A stretch of 30,840 nucleotides of DNA from a virus: the IMG/VR virus record IMGVR_UViG_3300017788_000110, positions 1-30,840 of that record. One strand, given 5' to 3'. A program made the position numbers and the translations under genes. Below are positions 1 through 6,529 of this stretch, one piece after another. The notes under the pieces are model-generated. The model saw nothing but the letters and a program-made list of their open reading frames with translations. It ran no database searches and was not told where the DNA came from. How positions within the stretch are numbered: position 1 is the first letter of the stretch; the number at the start of each line of letters is the position of its first letter.

Positions 1-1
1 A

Positions 2-349
2 TATCGCGATTGGAAACGACGAACGGATGCGATGAGCAAAGTCTATGCAGACGATTTGCAAAAGATTGCAACAAAAGAAAATTTCAATGATTTATTTAAA
101 GTCGAAGATGGTCAGTTTCCAAAATTGCTTGTATTGTTCATGCAAAATGAAATTGCAATCGAAACAATGGTCATCCTAAATAATCTCTTTGATTTTATAA
201 GAATTTGGGACAAGAAGATATCTGATGATATCATCTATCCCAAAATTTCAAGAAAGATCCGCAAATACGGAGCATTCTTGAACGTGAACGTCGACAAGTA
301 CAAGACTTTAACAAAAGAAACTTTACTTGGTGACGAGAATACTATATAA
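2..349 (+). CDS. 59: gp59 helicase loader, C-terminal part (5' end outside window)
   Basis: In T4, gp59 loads the gp41 replicative helicase onto gp32-coated forked DNA. The frame is open from the first bases of the window, so the Met codon at 32 is internal, not a start. From memory, the segment YRDWKRR..FPKLLVLFMQNEIAIETMVILNN..DFIRIWDK..D..YPKI..K.RKY..FLN matches the C-terminal helical domain of T4 gp59 (YREYIGR...IFKLLQSNIISFETFILLDSFLNIIDKHDEQ..). The final stretch KTLTKETLLG fits the gp59 end. About 115 codons are present, roughly half of the usual 210-220. Gene 32 follows 68 bases downstream on the same strand, the T4 order 59-32. An unrelated small protein is unlikely given both the match and the neighbour. 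Confidence 0.8.
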   Translation, partial: YRDWKRRTDAMSKVYADDLQKIATKENFNDLFKVEDGQFPKLLVLFMQNEIAIETMVILNNLFDFIRIWDKKISDDIIYPKISRKIRKYGAFLNVNVDKYKTLTKETLLGDENTI

Positions 350-382
350 TAATATGGTAATGAAGAAAGTGGACAAGTCGAA

Positions 383-417
383 AATACAAATCATACTACG
401 CATACGAGGTAATACAA
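383..417 (+). promoter_or_regulatory. gp32 leader: ribosome binding site and flanking 9-base direct repeat
   Basis: GAGGT at 406-410 lies 7 bases before the ATG at 418 and fixes the gp32 start. The nonamer AATACAAAT occurs at 383-391 and again at 411-419, straddling the binding site. The leader is A-rich with no evident hairpin. T4 gp32 represses its own translation by cooperative binding to an unstructured A/U-rich region over its start; this leader could serve the same role, which is inference. I see no clear NATAAATA late promoter here. Confidence 0.5.
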
Positions 418-1314
418 ATGAGTCTATCTAATCTAAAGAAGGGTTCTTCCCTTGACAAACTGAAGAAGGCAGTCGAAGCCTCTTCCTCTGGCAACTCTGG
501 AAAATCAAATGCTGATGATCGTTTCTGGCAACCCGAAGTGGATGCTGCTGGAAATGGTTATGCAGTCATTCGTTTTCTTGACACACCAGCGGTAGATGGT
601 GAAGATGGTTTGCCTTGGGTTCAAATTTGGTCCCACGGTTTCCAAGGTCCAGGTGGTTGGTACATTGAGAATTCTCTCACAACCCTTGGCAAAACTGACC
701 CAGTCTCTGAATACAACACGGTTCTTTGGAACTCTGGCATTGAAGCCAATAAGGAAATCGCACGCAAGCAGAAGCGCAAGTTGACGTACATCGCCAACAT
801 TCTTGTAATCTCTGATCCAAAGCGTCCTCAAAACGAAGGAAAGGCTTTCCTCTACAAGTTCGGCAAGAAAATCTTTGATAAGGTCAAGGAAAAACTCGAG
901 CCGCAGTTTGCTGATGAAACACCGTTGAATCCGTTTGATTTCTGGAAGGGTGCAAATTTCAAGGTCAAAATTCGTAACGTTGAAGGCTATCGTAACTATG
1001 ACAAGTCGGAGTTTGATTCTCCTGCTCCGTTGTTCGCTGGCGATGACGCGCAAATCGAAAAGACTTGGAAGTCTGCTCATTCACTCAAAGATTTTTTGAA
1101 GCCTGATAACTTCAAGACTTATGATGAGTTGAAGGCGAAGTTGGAGCGTGTGCTTGGTGCTGGTGGTTCTGCCGCTGCATCTGCTAAGAAGATCGATGAC
1201 GAGGAGGCTGATGCTCCTGTTGTTCGTTCTGCTCCTGCCAAGAAAGTTACTGCTGAAGATGTCACCGTTGAAGATGATGACATGGCATTTTTTGAGAAAC
1301 TTGCCGCAGAATAA
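418..1314 (+). CDS. 32: gp32 single-stranded DNA-binding protein
   Basis: Coats ssDNA during replication, recombination and repair, and recruits gp59/gp41 and polymerase. 298 aa against 301 in T4. An N-terminal LAST-like basic/Ser element (LKKGSS, residues 6-11) is the expected self-association region. The OB-fold core runs about 40-245, with AGNGYAVIRFL (44-54), SHGF (72-75), YIANILVISDP (124-134), NEGKAFLYKFGKKI (139-152) and WKGANF (176-181). The C-terminus is acidic (VEDDD) as in T4, where it binds partner proteins. The Zn site of T4 gp32 (one His, three Cys) is not kept: the protein has no cysteine, and the region reads WYIENSLTTLGKTDPVSEY. Similar Cys-poor forms occur in cyanophage-type gp32, as I recall. 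Followed directly by a terminator. Confidence 0.96.
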   Translation: MSLSNLKKGSSLDKLKKAVEASSSGNSGKSNADDRFWQPEVDAAGNGYAVIRFLDTPAVDGEDGLPWVQIWSHGFQGPGGWYIENSLTTLGKTDPVSEYNTVLWNSGIEANKEIARKQKRKLTYIANILVISDPKRPQNEGKAFLYKFGKKIFDKVKEKLEPQFADETPLNPFDFWKGANFKVKIRNVEGYRNYDKSEFDSPAPLFAGDDAQIEKTWKSAHSLKDFLKPDNFKTYDELKAKLERVLGAGGSAAASAKKIDDEEADAPVVRSAPAKKVTAEDVTVEDDDMAFFEKLAAE

Positions 1315-1323
1315 TCTGTTTTA

Positions 1324-1367
1324 GAAAACCGTAGATGTTTTCAGGGGCACGCAAGTGCCCCTTTTTT
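1324..1367 (+). terminator. Rho-independent terminator after gp32, with an extra upstream hairpin
   Basis: Perfect 7-bp stem GGGGCAC / GTGCCCC (1344-1350, 1355-1361) with a GCAA loop, followed by six T (1362-1367). A weaker inverted repeat GAAAAC / GTTTTC (1324-1329, 1337-1342) lies just before. The T-run overlaps the stop codon of the converging minus-strand gene (1366-1368). On the minus strand the hairpin is not followed by a T-run, so it should act mainly on the gp32 transcript. Confidence 0.92.
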
Positions 1368-2679
1368 ATCTGTTTGGATGAAACATATCTGCCGAAGCGT
1401 GACGATTAAATGTGCTATCGTCGCTGAATACTCGCGATGTTCGTGATCCATCATTAGTTTTATTCGTAGCAAAAGTTTGATTATTGTTTATGATGGTTGG
1501 ACTGCCAAATTGTCTAGAATTATTTGTGTCCATCATATCTTGCTGATATGGTCCAACTAATTCATCTCTTTCATTTTTCGCTTGCATAATCACATTCGTA
1601 TCGCGGTTCATATTCCCTACGCTGCTGGATGATTCTGTGTATGATTTTTTATTGAGATTGCTCATTGAATTTGCATTATTATAAATGTCATTGAATTCGC
1701 CAGCATCTTCTCTGCGGTTAAATTCTTGCAGAAGATCTTCACCACGCCCACCTGTATAAAAGTCAACGTAGAGTTCTTTAAATCTTTCCCATGGATTATC
1801 TGGACGTCTTACTGCTGCACTTCTTCTTGATGATTGGACATCGACACCTTCTAGATCTTCTGCACTTCCTCTTGATGATTGGACATCGATACCTTCTATA
1901 TCATCCATTGCTTCCTGAATAAAATTTCTATCATTCATTTTTGGAGTAGTATCTGGTTGTTTATCTGCGGCACTGCTTCGAGTATAAGTAGGTTGTTCCT
2001 GAGGTTTTGGTTCTGGCATTACCACCTGTGGCTTTATTTCTGCGCTCGTATTTTCAGCCGCCATACTTTTTGCTTGTGGTTCTAATTTTGTTTGATCTTG
2101 CGGTTTGACGCTGTAATCATCTACCATCGGCATTGTAGTGTCTTCTTTCGCGATGATTTCACGATATGACTCATTCGCAGGATCTCTCAATCCTACATTA
2201 AAAGATCCTCTACCATAACTATCAATTAGAGATCTAAGTTTAACTGGATCGAATATTGGATTTTGAACTGCAGTGGTTGCTGTATTTTCTGTTGCTTTTA
2301 AAGTTGCAGCTGCATTTACCATACTCTCATCCGATTCTGTTCTTTGAACGTAACTTTGAGAGGCTGTCAAATTCGAAATAAAACTTTTTGGAATCGTCGA
2401 TACGGTGGGTTCATTTACACTTGGTGGCGTGTATGTCGATTCAGGAGCAGAAGATTTGACTGTTTCTTCTTGATCTATATTGAACGCATTAGCATATCTC
2501 TTAGAATCTGGAATTGCTCTCTTAAATCCTTCATCAGGTTCGCTTCTAAATTGTTGTGCAATAAAAGGTGTTCCAGTATACCCACCGAATCTCGATGCGA
2601 AGTTCATCGATGGTTCTGCACCTCTAGCTGCAAAACTTGAAAAGTTATTTCTAAGCGTATCTATATTTGGTACAAACAT
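1366..2679 (-). CDS. 437-aa disordered protein of tail-assembly operon, function unknown
   Basis: Not recognised by family. The start ATG overlaps the stop of the gp51 frame (TAATG), so it is translationally coupled to it. Composition is polar and low in hydrophobic residues, with Ser/Thr/Asn/Gln/Pro-rich stretches that look largely disordered; no signal peptide or membrane segment. Residues 259-288 hold two copies of a 15-residue unit (DIEGIDVQSSRGSAE, DLEGVDVQSSRRSAA) related to the repeats in the gp54-like protein of the same operon. A compact segment (NPWERFKELYVDFYTGG) follows. The end is Asn-rich (IINNNQTFATN) and finishes HPNR. It lies directly after the gp26/gp51 cassette, where many tailed phages put the tape measure, so a divergent gp29-like or scaffold role is possible, but its composition is not that of a helical ruler. 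It is the last gene of the minus operon. Confidence 0.75.
   Translation of the reverse strand: MFVPNIDTLRNNFSSFAARGAEPSMNFASRFGGYTGTPFIAQQFRSEPDEGFKRAIPDSKRYANAFNIDQEETVKSSAPESTYTPPSVNEPTVSTIPKSFISNLTASQSYVQRTESDESMVNAAATLKATENTATTAVQNPIFDPVKLRSLIDSYGRGSFNVGLRDPANESYREIIAKEDTTMPMVDDYSVKPQDQTKLEPQAKSMAAENTSAEIKPQVVMPEPKPQEQPTYTRSSAADKQPDTTPKMNDRNFIQEAMDDIEGIDVQSSRGSAEDLEGVDVQSSRRSAAVRRPDNPWERFKELYVDFYTGGRGEDLLQEFNRREDAGEFNDIYNNANSMSNLNKKSYTESSSSVGNMNRDTNVIMQAKNERDELVGPYQQDMMDTNNSRQFGSPTIINNNQTFATNKTNDGSRTSRVFSDDSTFNRHASADMFHPNR
1816..1905 (-). repeat. Two tandem 45-bp units encoding the GIDV-QSSR motif
   Basis: 1816-1860 and 1861-1905 are near-identical 45-base units within the 437-aa gene. 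Each encodes 15 residues of the form D-[IL]-E-G-[IV]-D-V-Q-S-S-R-x-S-A. The motif resembles the 13-residue repeats at 3646-3821 in a neighbouring gene. Confidence 0.85.
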
Positions 2680-2933
2680 TATCTTTTACTCTTCGACAAT
2701 CGTTCTCTTATTCTATCGTTTTCTTCTTTGACATGTTGTGCCACTAAAGAAACATACATTGCTCTTTCCCACGGAAGCATTTGCTCAAGTTCCGTGAGAC
2801 TATATCCATGATGCTGCATCAATGCAAAATTGGTCATGAAGTATGACTTCAGACTCTCATTACGAAGGCTTATACGAAAAAATCGAGGAGACCCTCCAGT
2901 TTGATAAAGTGTTCTTTTCCACACTTCTTGCAA
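2679..2933 (-). CDS. 51: gp51-like baseplate hub assembly protein, probably made as a -1 frameshift extension of gp26
   Basis: In T4, gp51 is a non-virion factor for hub assembly. The conserved part here is about 65 residues after the frameshift point: SYFMTNFALMQHHGYSLTELEQMLPWERAMYVSLV..HVKEENDRIRER. The pattern of a His/Tyr motif, then PWER and an amphipathic charged helix, is what I associate with small gp51 proteins of aquatic T4-like phages, and it also resembles the T-domain of tail assembly chaperones. The open frame overlaps gp26 by 64 bases and offers only a TTG start (2933) with no good ribosome site; the first ATG (2837) would cut off conserved sequence. The slippery heptamer at 2882-2876 instead joins it to gp26 in the -1 frame, giving a 304-aa fusion. 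Its stop overlaps the start of the next gene (TAATG). Confidence 0.75.
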   Translation of the reverse strand: MQEVWKRTLYQTGGSPRFFRISLRNESLKSYFMTNFALMQHHGYSLTELEQMLPWERAMYVSLVAQHVKEENDRIRERLSKSKR

Positions 2934-3592
2934 ACTATTGTGCTTTCGTGACGAAGCATTGGAATCTCTTTGAAAAAATTCTTGATCTTCTTGTATTGTT
3001 CTGTTGTTAAGTTATTAATAAACTGTTCAAATTCACCTTCCAACATCTCATCTAGTTTATATACTTGACTATCATCATACAAGTATTCTGTGCATTCTTT
3101 GAGAATTTCAATCGGCATATCTTTCGTATTAAACTTCTCAATTAAAGTTTTAGATACACTGAATGTCGGATAATGTAGTTTAATTCCAATGTCGTTTGTA
3201 AGCGGAATATTACTAGAATGTGGTTTGTATTCTAATGCAACCTTTAACAAATCTACATCTAACTCCATTCTGCCTTTACACTTTTTTTTATCATCGATCA
3301 CATTCTCACAAATAAACTCTAATGAAACAATTTCACCGATAGATCTTGCTCGCAAATTTAAAAACAAATATTCGATTTCATATAACGGCAGAGAATCTAC
3401 TTCTATCTGATCATAGACGCAATTATTAATTATTTGTTTAATTGCATCTAAACTTGTTGTATAATCATTAGACTCTAAAGCCATAAGAAGAATCTTTTCT
3501 TCTTTTACCACAAAAGGTCTAAAGGTAATTTCTTTATCTAATGATTCAAGTCTCAATTTATAAGTCGGCAAATCAATTTTTGGTAAAGCCAT
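2870..3592 (-). CDS. 26: gp26-like baseplate hub / tail assembly protein with zinc ribbon
   Basis: T4 gp26 is needed for baseplate hub assembly and belongs to the 'T4 bacteriophage base plate protein' family. 240 aa here against about 208 in T4. Features: N-terminal MALPKIDLPTYKLRLES and FRPFVVKEEKILLMA typical of the family; a split zinc-ribbon candidate with Cys95 and Cys105 and a C-terminal CKKCGKEH pair (Cys221, Cys224); end LEGLLDFFV. The start is supported by GGAG 7 bases before the ATG. The zero-frame product ends one codon after the slippery site, so this is the short form and the gp26-gp51 fusion (304 aa) the long form, as with lambda gpG and gpGT. It sits between the gp54-like gene (13-base gap) and gp51. 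Confidence 0.85.
   Translation of the reverse strand: MALPKIDLPTYKLRLESLDKEITFRPFVVKEEKILLMALESNDYTTSLDAIKQIINNCVYDQIEVDSLPLYEIEYLFLNLRARSIGEIVSLEFICENVIDDKKKCKGRMELDVDLLKVALEYKPHSSNIPLTNDIGIKLHYPTFSVSKTLIEKFNTKDMPIEILKECTEYLYDDSQVYKLDEMLEGEFEQFINNLTTEQYKKIKNFFKEIPMLRHESTIVCKKCGKEHFIKLEGLLDFFV
2876..2897 (-). promoter_or_regulatory. Programmed -1 ribosomal frameshift site (T_TTT_TTC) with internal Shine-Dalgarno
   Basis: On the minus strand the gp26 frame reads GAT TTT TTC GTA TAA. The heptamer T_TTT_TTC (2882-2876) is in the correct phase, so both tRNAs can re-pair as TTT TTT in the -1 frame, which stays open to 2679. The zero-frame stop comes one codon after the heptamer. GGAGGG (2897-2892) lies 9 bases upstream, a spacing like the stimulatory Shine-Dalgarno of bacterial dnaX. 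An inverted repeat TGAAGT / ACTTCA (2851-2837) lies 24 bases downstream, rather far for a stimulator. Sequence is seen directly; the activity is inferred. Confidence 0.75.
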
Positions 3593-3605
3593 AATTTACT
3601 CCATG

Positions 3606-4436
3606 TTAACTATTTCTATTTCTTCGTCTTCCTGATGTACTTCCAATATCGATACCCACTATTTCAGTTCCTTCTCCTCTTCTGCTTCCGATATCGATAC
3701 CCACTAGTTCTGTTCCTCTTCTGCTTCCGATATCGATACCCACTAGTTCTTCTTTTCTTCGACTATAGATATCAATGCCCACCACTTCAGGAGTGCCTTC
3801 GCTCTCAATATCAATACCAATTACATCCTCTTCAGCATTTGCATCATCTCTCTCAAAGTCACTCGATCTTAGATTTTTCCAATATCGATATGAGAACGTT
3901 ACATCCAAGCGAACTGCTTCGCCAGCATCAGCCCAAGATCCACGAATTTCATTCATCGATACAGGGAATGCTTCGAATAGTTTGACTGCATAAGGAAAAT
4001 ATTTGCCTGTTTCAGATAACTGCAAAATTAATACCTCACCGATATAACTGTCTCTATATCTAAAATCAAATTTATTCTCTTTTGGATTTATGAAATTCAT
4101 CCATGCATCAAAAAAGGTCTTCTGACGCATCTCATCATCAACCAAAAATGTGATTTGAACTTCATTGTAGTCTGTGCTCACTGGAACCTTCATCAAAGGT
4201 CCACCATAATTCATATTAGCCAAAGAAATGTTCAGTCCAGGAAATGCAACAGACTCTGAGTAATAAGTTAAGAAGTCGTTTTGTAATAACGATGGAAGTT
4301 TAAAACGAAGAGTGTTGAGAAGTTCGCTTGGTGGCAAAATTGCAATTGCAACCTTACTGGCTCTTGCGTAACCACTTTTTCTTACTTGAGAGAGAAAATT
4401 ACTTACGTTTAAAAGATTTTTTGGATTTAAAGACAT
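3606..4436 (-). CDS. 54: gp54-like baseplate tail-tube initiator with repeat-bearing C-terminal tail
   Basis: 276 aa from the ATG at 4436, preceded by GAGGAG 9 bases upstream and overlapping the previous stop (TAATG); an upstream in-frame ATG at 4487 lacks such support. Residues 1-190 look like the tail-tube fold of gp54/gp48/gp19: SQVRKSGYARASKVAIAI, YYSESVAFPGLNIS, VQITFLVDDEMRQKTFFDAWMNFINP, FDFRYRDSYIGEVLILQL, VKLFEAFPVSMNEI, VTFSYRYW. gp54 polymerises on the gp48-capped hub and starts the tail tube. Residues about 203-276 are an extra, probably disordered tail with five copies of a GIDI-centred repeat (VIGIDIESEG, VVGIDIYSRRK, LVGIDIGSRRG twice, IVGIDIGSTSG), ending basic (RRRNRNS). I know no such tail in T4 gp54. 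Another tube-fold role, such as a terminator, is possible. Confidence 0.75.
   Translation of the reverse strand: MSLNPKNLLNVSNFLSQVRKSGYARASKVAIAILPPSELLNTLRFKLPSLLQNDFLTYYSESVAFPGLNISLANMNYGGPLMKVPVSTDYNEVQITFLVDDEMRQKTFFDAWMNFINPKENKFDFRYRDSYIGEVLILQLSETGKYFPYAVKLFEAFPVSMNEIRGSWADAGEAVRLDVTFSYRYWKNLRSSDFERDDANAEEDVIGIDIESEGTPEVVGIDIYSRRKEELVGIDIGSRRGTELVGIDIGSRRGEGTEIVGIDIGSTSGRRRNRNS
3646..3821 (-). repeat. Five tandem 39-45 bp units encoding VGIDI-x-SRR repeats
   Basis: The plus-strand core ATATCGATACCCAC and its variants start at 3646, 3691, 3730, 3769 and 3808, spacings 45, 39, 39 and 39. Units encode 13 residues (one of 15) of the form E-[VLI]-[VI]-G-I-D-I-x-S-R-R. The central copies are nearly identical in DNA, pointing to recent tandem expansion. 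Confidence 0.9.
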
Positions 4437-4984
4437 TAAGCATTGCTCCTCATATTCGCAACAGGTAGGAAAATGGCTGTTTCCCATTGGTTCGGCTCAA
4501 TGTAAATCATCGGCGATACCATCTGTTGATACAGATATCTTCTCATACAATCACGAATACCTGAAAATTGACTCATGCTCGAAAGTAAATCATAAGAGAG
4601 CATAAATCTTGTAGAACCATCATATTTATCATTATTCAGGAAGATTGACAATCCGTCTAGAATAGTTAATCGTTGGCTTGAATTCAGGAAGTGTAGGTTT
4701 ATCCCCGTAAATCCATCACCCGTTACCGTAGTTGGGATCACCAACGGAAATTCGTCCCATTGTGGGAGTCTTTCCTTAGTAAGAGGATCGTATCGAAACA
4801 TAAACATACGACCAACAGCTGCGAATGGAGTTAAACGTTTGGCATCATTTAGAACATTCGATCGACTAGTTGAAATCGTTGTTTTAGAGATCATTTCTTG
4901 AATAAATGCCTTGGCTTCCTCTGTTCGAGGTTTAATGCCCTTTTTGGACATTTCACGAGTTATTTTCTCGAGTAAGGCTGGCAT
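4436..4984 (-). CDS. Conserved T4-like phage protein of unknown function (182 aa)
   Basis: I recognise a family common in aquatic T4-like phages but know no assigned function. The N-terminus is a charged helix. The core reads VGRMFMFRYDPLTKERLPQWDEFPLVIPTT..GDGFTGINLHFLNSSQRLTILDGL, then a Tyr/Arg-rich helical part (RDCMRRYLYQQMVSP) and a C-terminal WETAIFLPVANM. No membrane segment or signal is visible. It overlaps gp4 upstream and the gp54-like gene downstream by TAATG junctions, so all three should be made together late. Neighbours suggest a virion or assembly role, perhaps in head completion or tail joining. T4 gp2 (DNA end protector), which neighbours gp4 in T4, is a possible counterpart but I cannot show it. 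Confidence 0.8.
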   Translation of the reverse strand: MPALLEKITREMSKKGIKPRTEEAKAFIQEMISKTTISTSRSNVLNDAKRLTPFAAVGRMFMFRYDPLTKERLPQWDEFPLVIPTTVTGDGFTGINLHFLNSSQRLTILDGLSIFLNNDKYDGSTRFMLSYDLLSSMSQFSGIRDCMRRYLYQQMVSPMIYIEPNQWETAIFLPVANMRSNA

Positions 4985-5418
4985 TAGATCCCCAGTTGGT
5001 CTTCAGTAATTAAACTAAATTTCCAATTTCTGTCTTTGCAGTATTCCTGGGCTGCTTTCCATTTTGCGTCGTTGACGCCCCAAGTTGTCACTTCTCGGAT
5101 ATACTGACGAGTAACTTTATCTTTTGGTTTTGGAGGGACTGCCTGACTTTTGGGTTTTACTTCTAAAATCATGCTCTCGACGAGTCCTTGTCTATTCTGG
5201 ACTTTAACATAAAAGTCCGGGAAGTATCGATGCCAGCGATTGTCAACAGGGGATAAATAAGGGATGACGATTTCTTCGTTAGACCATCCAATTACGCTAG
5301 TGTTTTCGTCCAGGTGCACCATAACTCGGCGTTCCCATAACGATCTGTACCAGATGTTTGTGGGGTCACCTAAATATTTTTTGGTATTTCTAGGACTAAA
5401 TTTACCACTATAAGCCAT
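4984..5418 (-). CDS. 4: gp4 head completion protein, TnsA-like nuclease fold
   Basis: T4 gp4 (also called gp50/65) completes filled heads before tail joining. The 144-aa product matches the T4 protein closely as I recall it: FSPRNTKKYLGDPTNIWYRSLWE, SNEEIVIPYLSPVD, HRYFPDFYVKV, ILEVKPKSQ, VTTWGVNDAKW, LITEDQLGI. The PD-(D/E)xK-type arrangement is complete: Glu in the first WE pair, Asp in PDF, and E-x-K in LEVKPK, as in the TnsA N-terminal endonuclease family. The start is taken at the ATG at 5418; a GTG lies one codon before. No Shine-Dalgarno is visible, and a perfect TATAAATA late-promoter box ends five bases before this ATG. It opens the minus-strand operon and is divergent from gp48, 22 bases away. 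Confidence 0.93.
   Translation of the reverse strand: MAYSGKFSPRNTKKYLGDPTNIWYRSLWERRVMVHLDENTSVIGWSNEEIVIPYLSPVDNRWHRYFPDFYVKVQNRQGLVESMILEVKPKSQAVPPKPKDKVTRQYIREVTTWGVNDAKWKAAQEYCKDRNWKFSLITEDQLGI
5252..5259 (+). promoter_or_regulatory. Possible late promoter (GATAAATA) for gp48 operon
   Basis: GATAAATA fits the relaxed NATAAATA late box of cyanophage-type T4-likes. It lies inside gene 4, antisense to it, about 180 bases before gp48. The plus operon needs a start near here, but an 8-base AT-rich match can be chance. Confidence 0.25.
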
Positions 5419-5422
5419 CACT

Positions 5423-5430
5423 TATTTATA
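5423..5430 (-). promoter_or_regulatory. T4-type late promoter (TATAAATA) for the minus-strand operon
   Basis: The minus strand reads TATAAATA at 5430-5423, an exact match to the T4 late -10 box used by the gp55/gp33/gp45 system. It fills the gap between the divergent genes 4 and 48. Predicted initiation, about 6 bases beyond the box, falls at the gp4 start codon, implying a leaderless mRNA or a start site shifted slightly upstream. Confidence 0.6.
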
Positions 5431-5440
5431 GGAAAGAGTA

Positions 5441-6529
5441 ATGTCTACTGCTACTGAAGACGCAAGACGATTAGAAAGACAAAAAGAATCACATAAAAAG
5501 CATTTATATTTTCCACAAGAATTGGGCGATAAAAGCGGTCAATATAAGAATGCGATAAGATTTAAGGCTTATGGACAAACAAGATCATTTCAAGACAATC
5601 CAGGCGAAACAACATATGTAAGAGAACTTCCAACTCAATATCAGTCTGGGAGAAGAACATTTCCTATTACGCAAACCGCATTTAATACAGCCTTCGCGTT
5701 CAGAAGTGGTGGAACCGTTATTACGGCAGCTAGTAGTTTATTATTGCCAGGTAGAGGTGTTCCCGACACATCAATTATTGAAGATCTAGTAGGTGTGGGT
5801 GCATTTGGATTACAATATTTTGCATTTGGTCAAGAAACATTTTATGGTAGAAGGACTCGATCTTTAGATAATTCGATTACTTTGTATATGCCAGATATGG
5901 TTGTCAATTCTGATAAACATGATTATCAACCCATATCTTTAAATCAAGCATCTGGAAAAGCAGGTCTTTATACAGCAGCGTATGATGGATCAGCTTTAGG
6001 TAATGTCGAAACATTTGCAGAACTGGCTGGCAGAGCAGGCATATTTGGCGGACGCTCTACAGAGGCATTCCTTTCAGGATTAGGATATGCACTGAATCCG
6101 ATGCTTGAAATGGTTTATGGTGGAACGCAGCCACGAACTTTTGCATTTCAATTTAAATTCGCACCTAGAAACCATAAAGAAGCAGAAGACGTTTTAAATA
6201 TTATTAAGACATTTCGTTTTCATTCGCATTCAGAAAGTGCAGATAAGCCAGACGATCCAATGTCCAAAGGAAGTGGAACAAGATACCTCGTTCCACCAAA
6301 TCATTTTGAAATAGAATTTTTACGAAGAAAATCAGACGGTAGATTTGAAGAGAATCTTGCGATGCCTCGCGTGACAACTTGTATGTTGGCTCAAGTACAA
6401 ACAAATTATGCTGCTCAGCTTGAGTCCTTTGCAACATTCAGAGATGGTATTCCTGTTTCAATAAGCATGGAACTAGAATTTATTGAATCTGTCATTCTAA
6501 CAAAACGAGACATTAGGACGGGATATTAA
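5441..6529 (+). CDS. 48: gp48 baseplate tail-tube cap
   Basis: Binds the top of the hub and, with gp54, templates the tail tube. 362 aa against 364 in T4. Family marks: LDNSITLYMPD (tube-fold strand), GYALNPMLEMVYGGTQPRTFAFQFKFAPRN (the N-P-x-x-E...R-x-F region), EDVLNIIKTFRFH, YLVPPNHFEIEFLRR, the late repeat-like strands TCMLAQVQTNYA and DGIPVSISMELEFIESVILTKRDI, and the terminal TGY. The start is supported by AGGAAAG before the ATG at 5441. The N-terminal 40 residues are charged and probably extended. The stop overlaps the gp53 start (TAATG). It is the first plus-strand baseplate gene, divergent from gp4. Confidence 0.92.
   Translation: MSTATEDARRLERQKESHKKHLYFPQELGDKSGQYKNAIRFKAYGQTRSFQDNPGETTYVRELPTQYQSGRRTFPITQTAFNTAFAFRSGGTVITAASSLLLPGRGVPDTSIIEDLVGVGAFGLQYFAFGQETFYGRRTRSLDNSITLYMPDMVVNSDKHDYQPISLNQASGKAGLYTAAYDGSALGNVETFAELAGRAGIFGGRSTEAFLSGLGYALNPMLEMVYGGTQPRTFAFQFKFAPRNHKEAEDVLNIIKTFRFHSHSESADKPDDPMSKGSGTRYLVPPNHFEIEFLRRKSDGRFEENLAMPRVTTCMLAQVQTNYAAQLESFATFRDGIPVSISMELEFIESVILTKRDIRTGY

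Noticed and set aside
505-1080. 191-aa open frame antisense to gp32
   Set aside because: No ribosome site or recognisable motif; it is a codon shadow of the well-supported gp32 frame.
3646-3821. CRISPR-like array
   Set aside because: Units are contiguous, in frame and coding, with no unique spacers.
3635-3985. Plus-strand 116-aa frame opposite the GIDI repeats
   Set aside because: Mirror of the minus-strand repeat coding; no start signal.
4434-4487. Upstream ATG extension of the gp54-like gene
   Set aside because: The extra 17 residues overlap the previous gene, while GAGGAG and a TAATG junction support the ATG at 4436.
4623-4630. GATAAATA on the minus strand inside the 182-aa gene
   Set aside because: AT-rich chance match within a coding region of a coupled operon; no supporting context.
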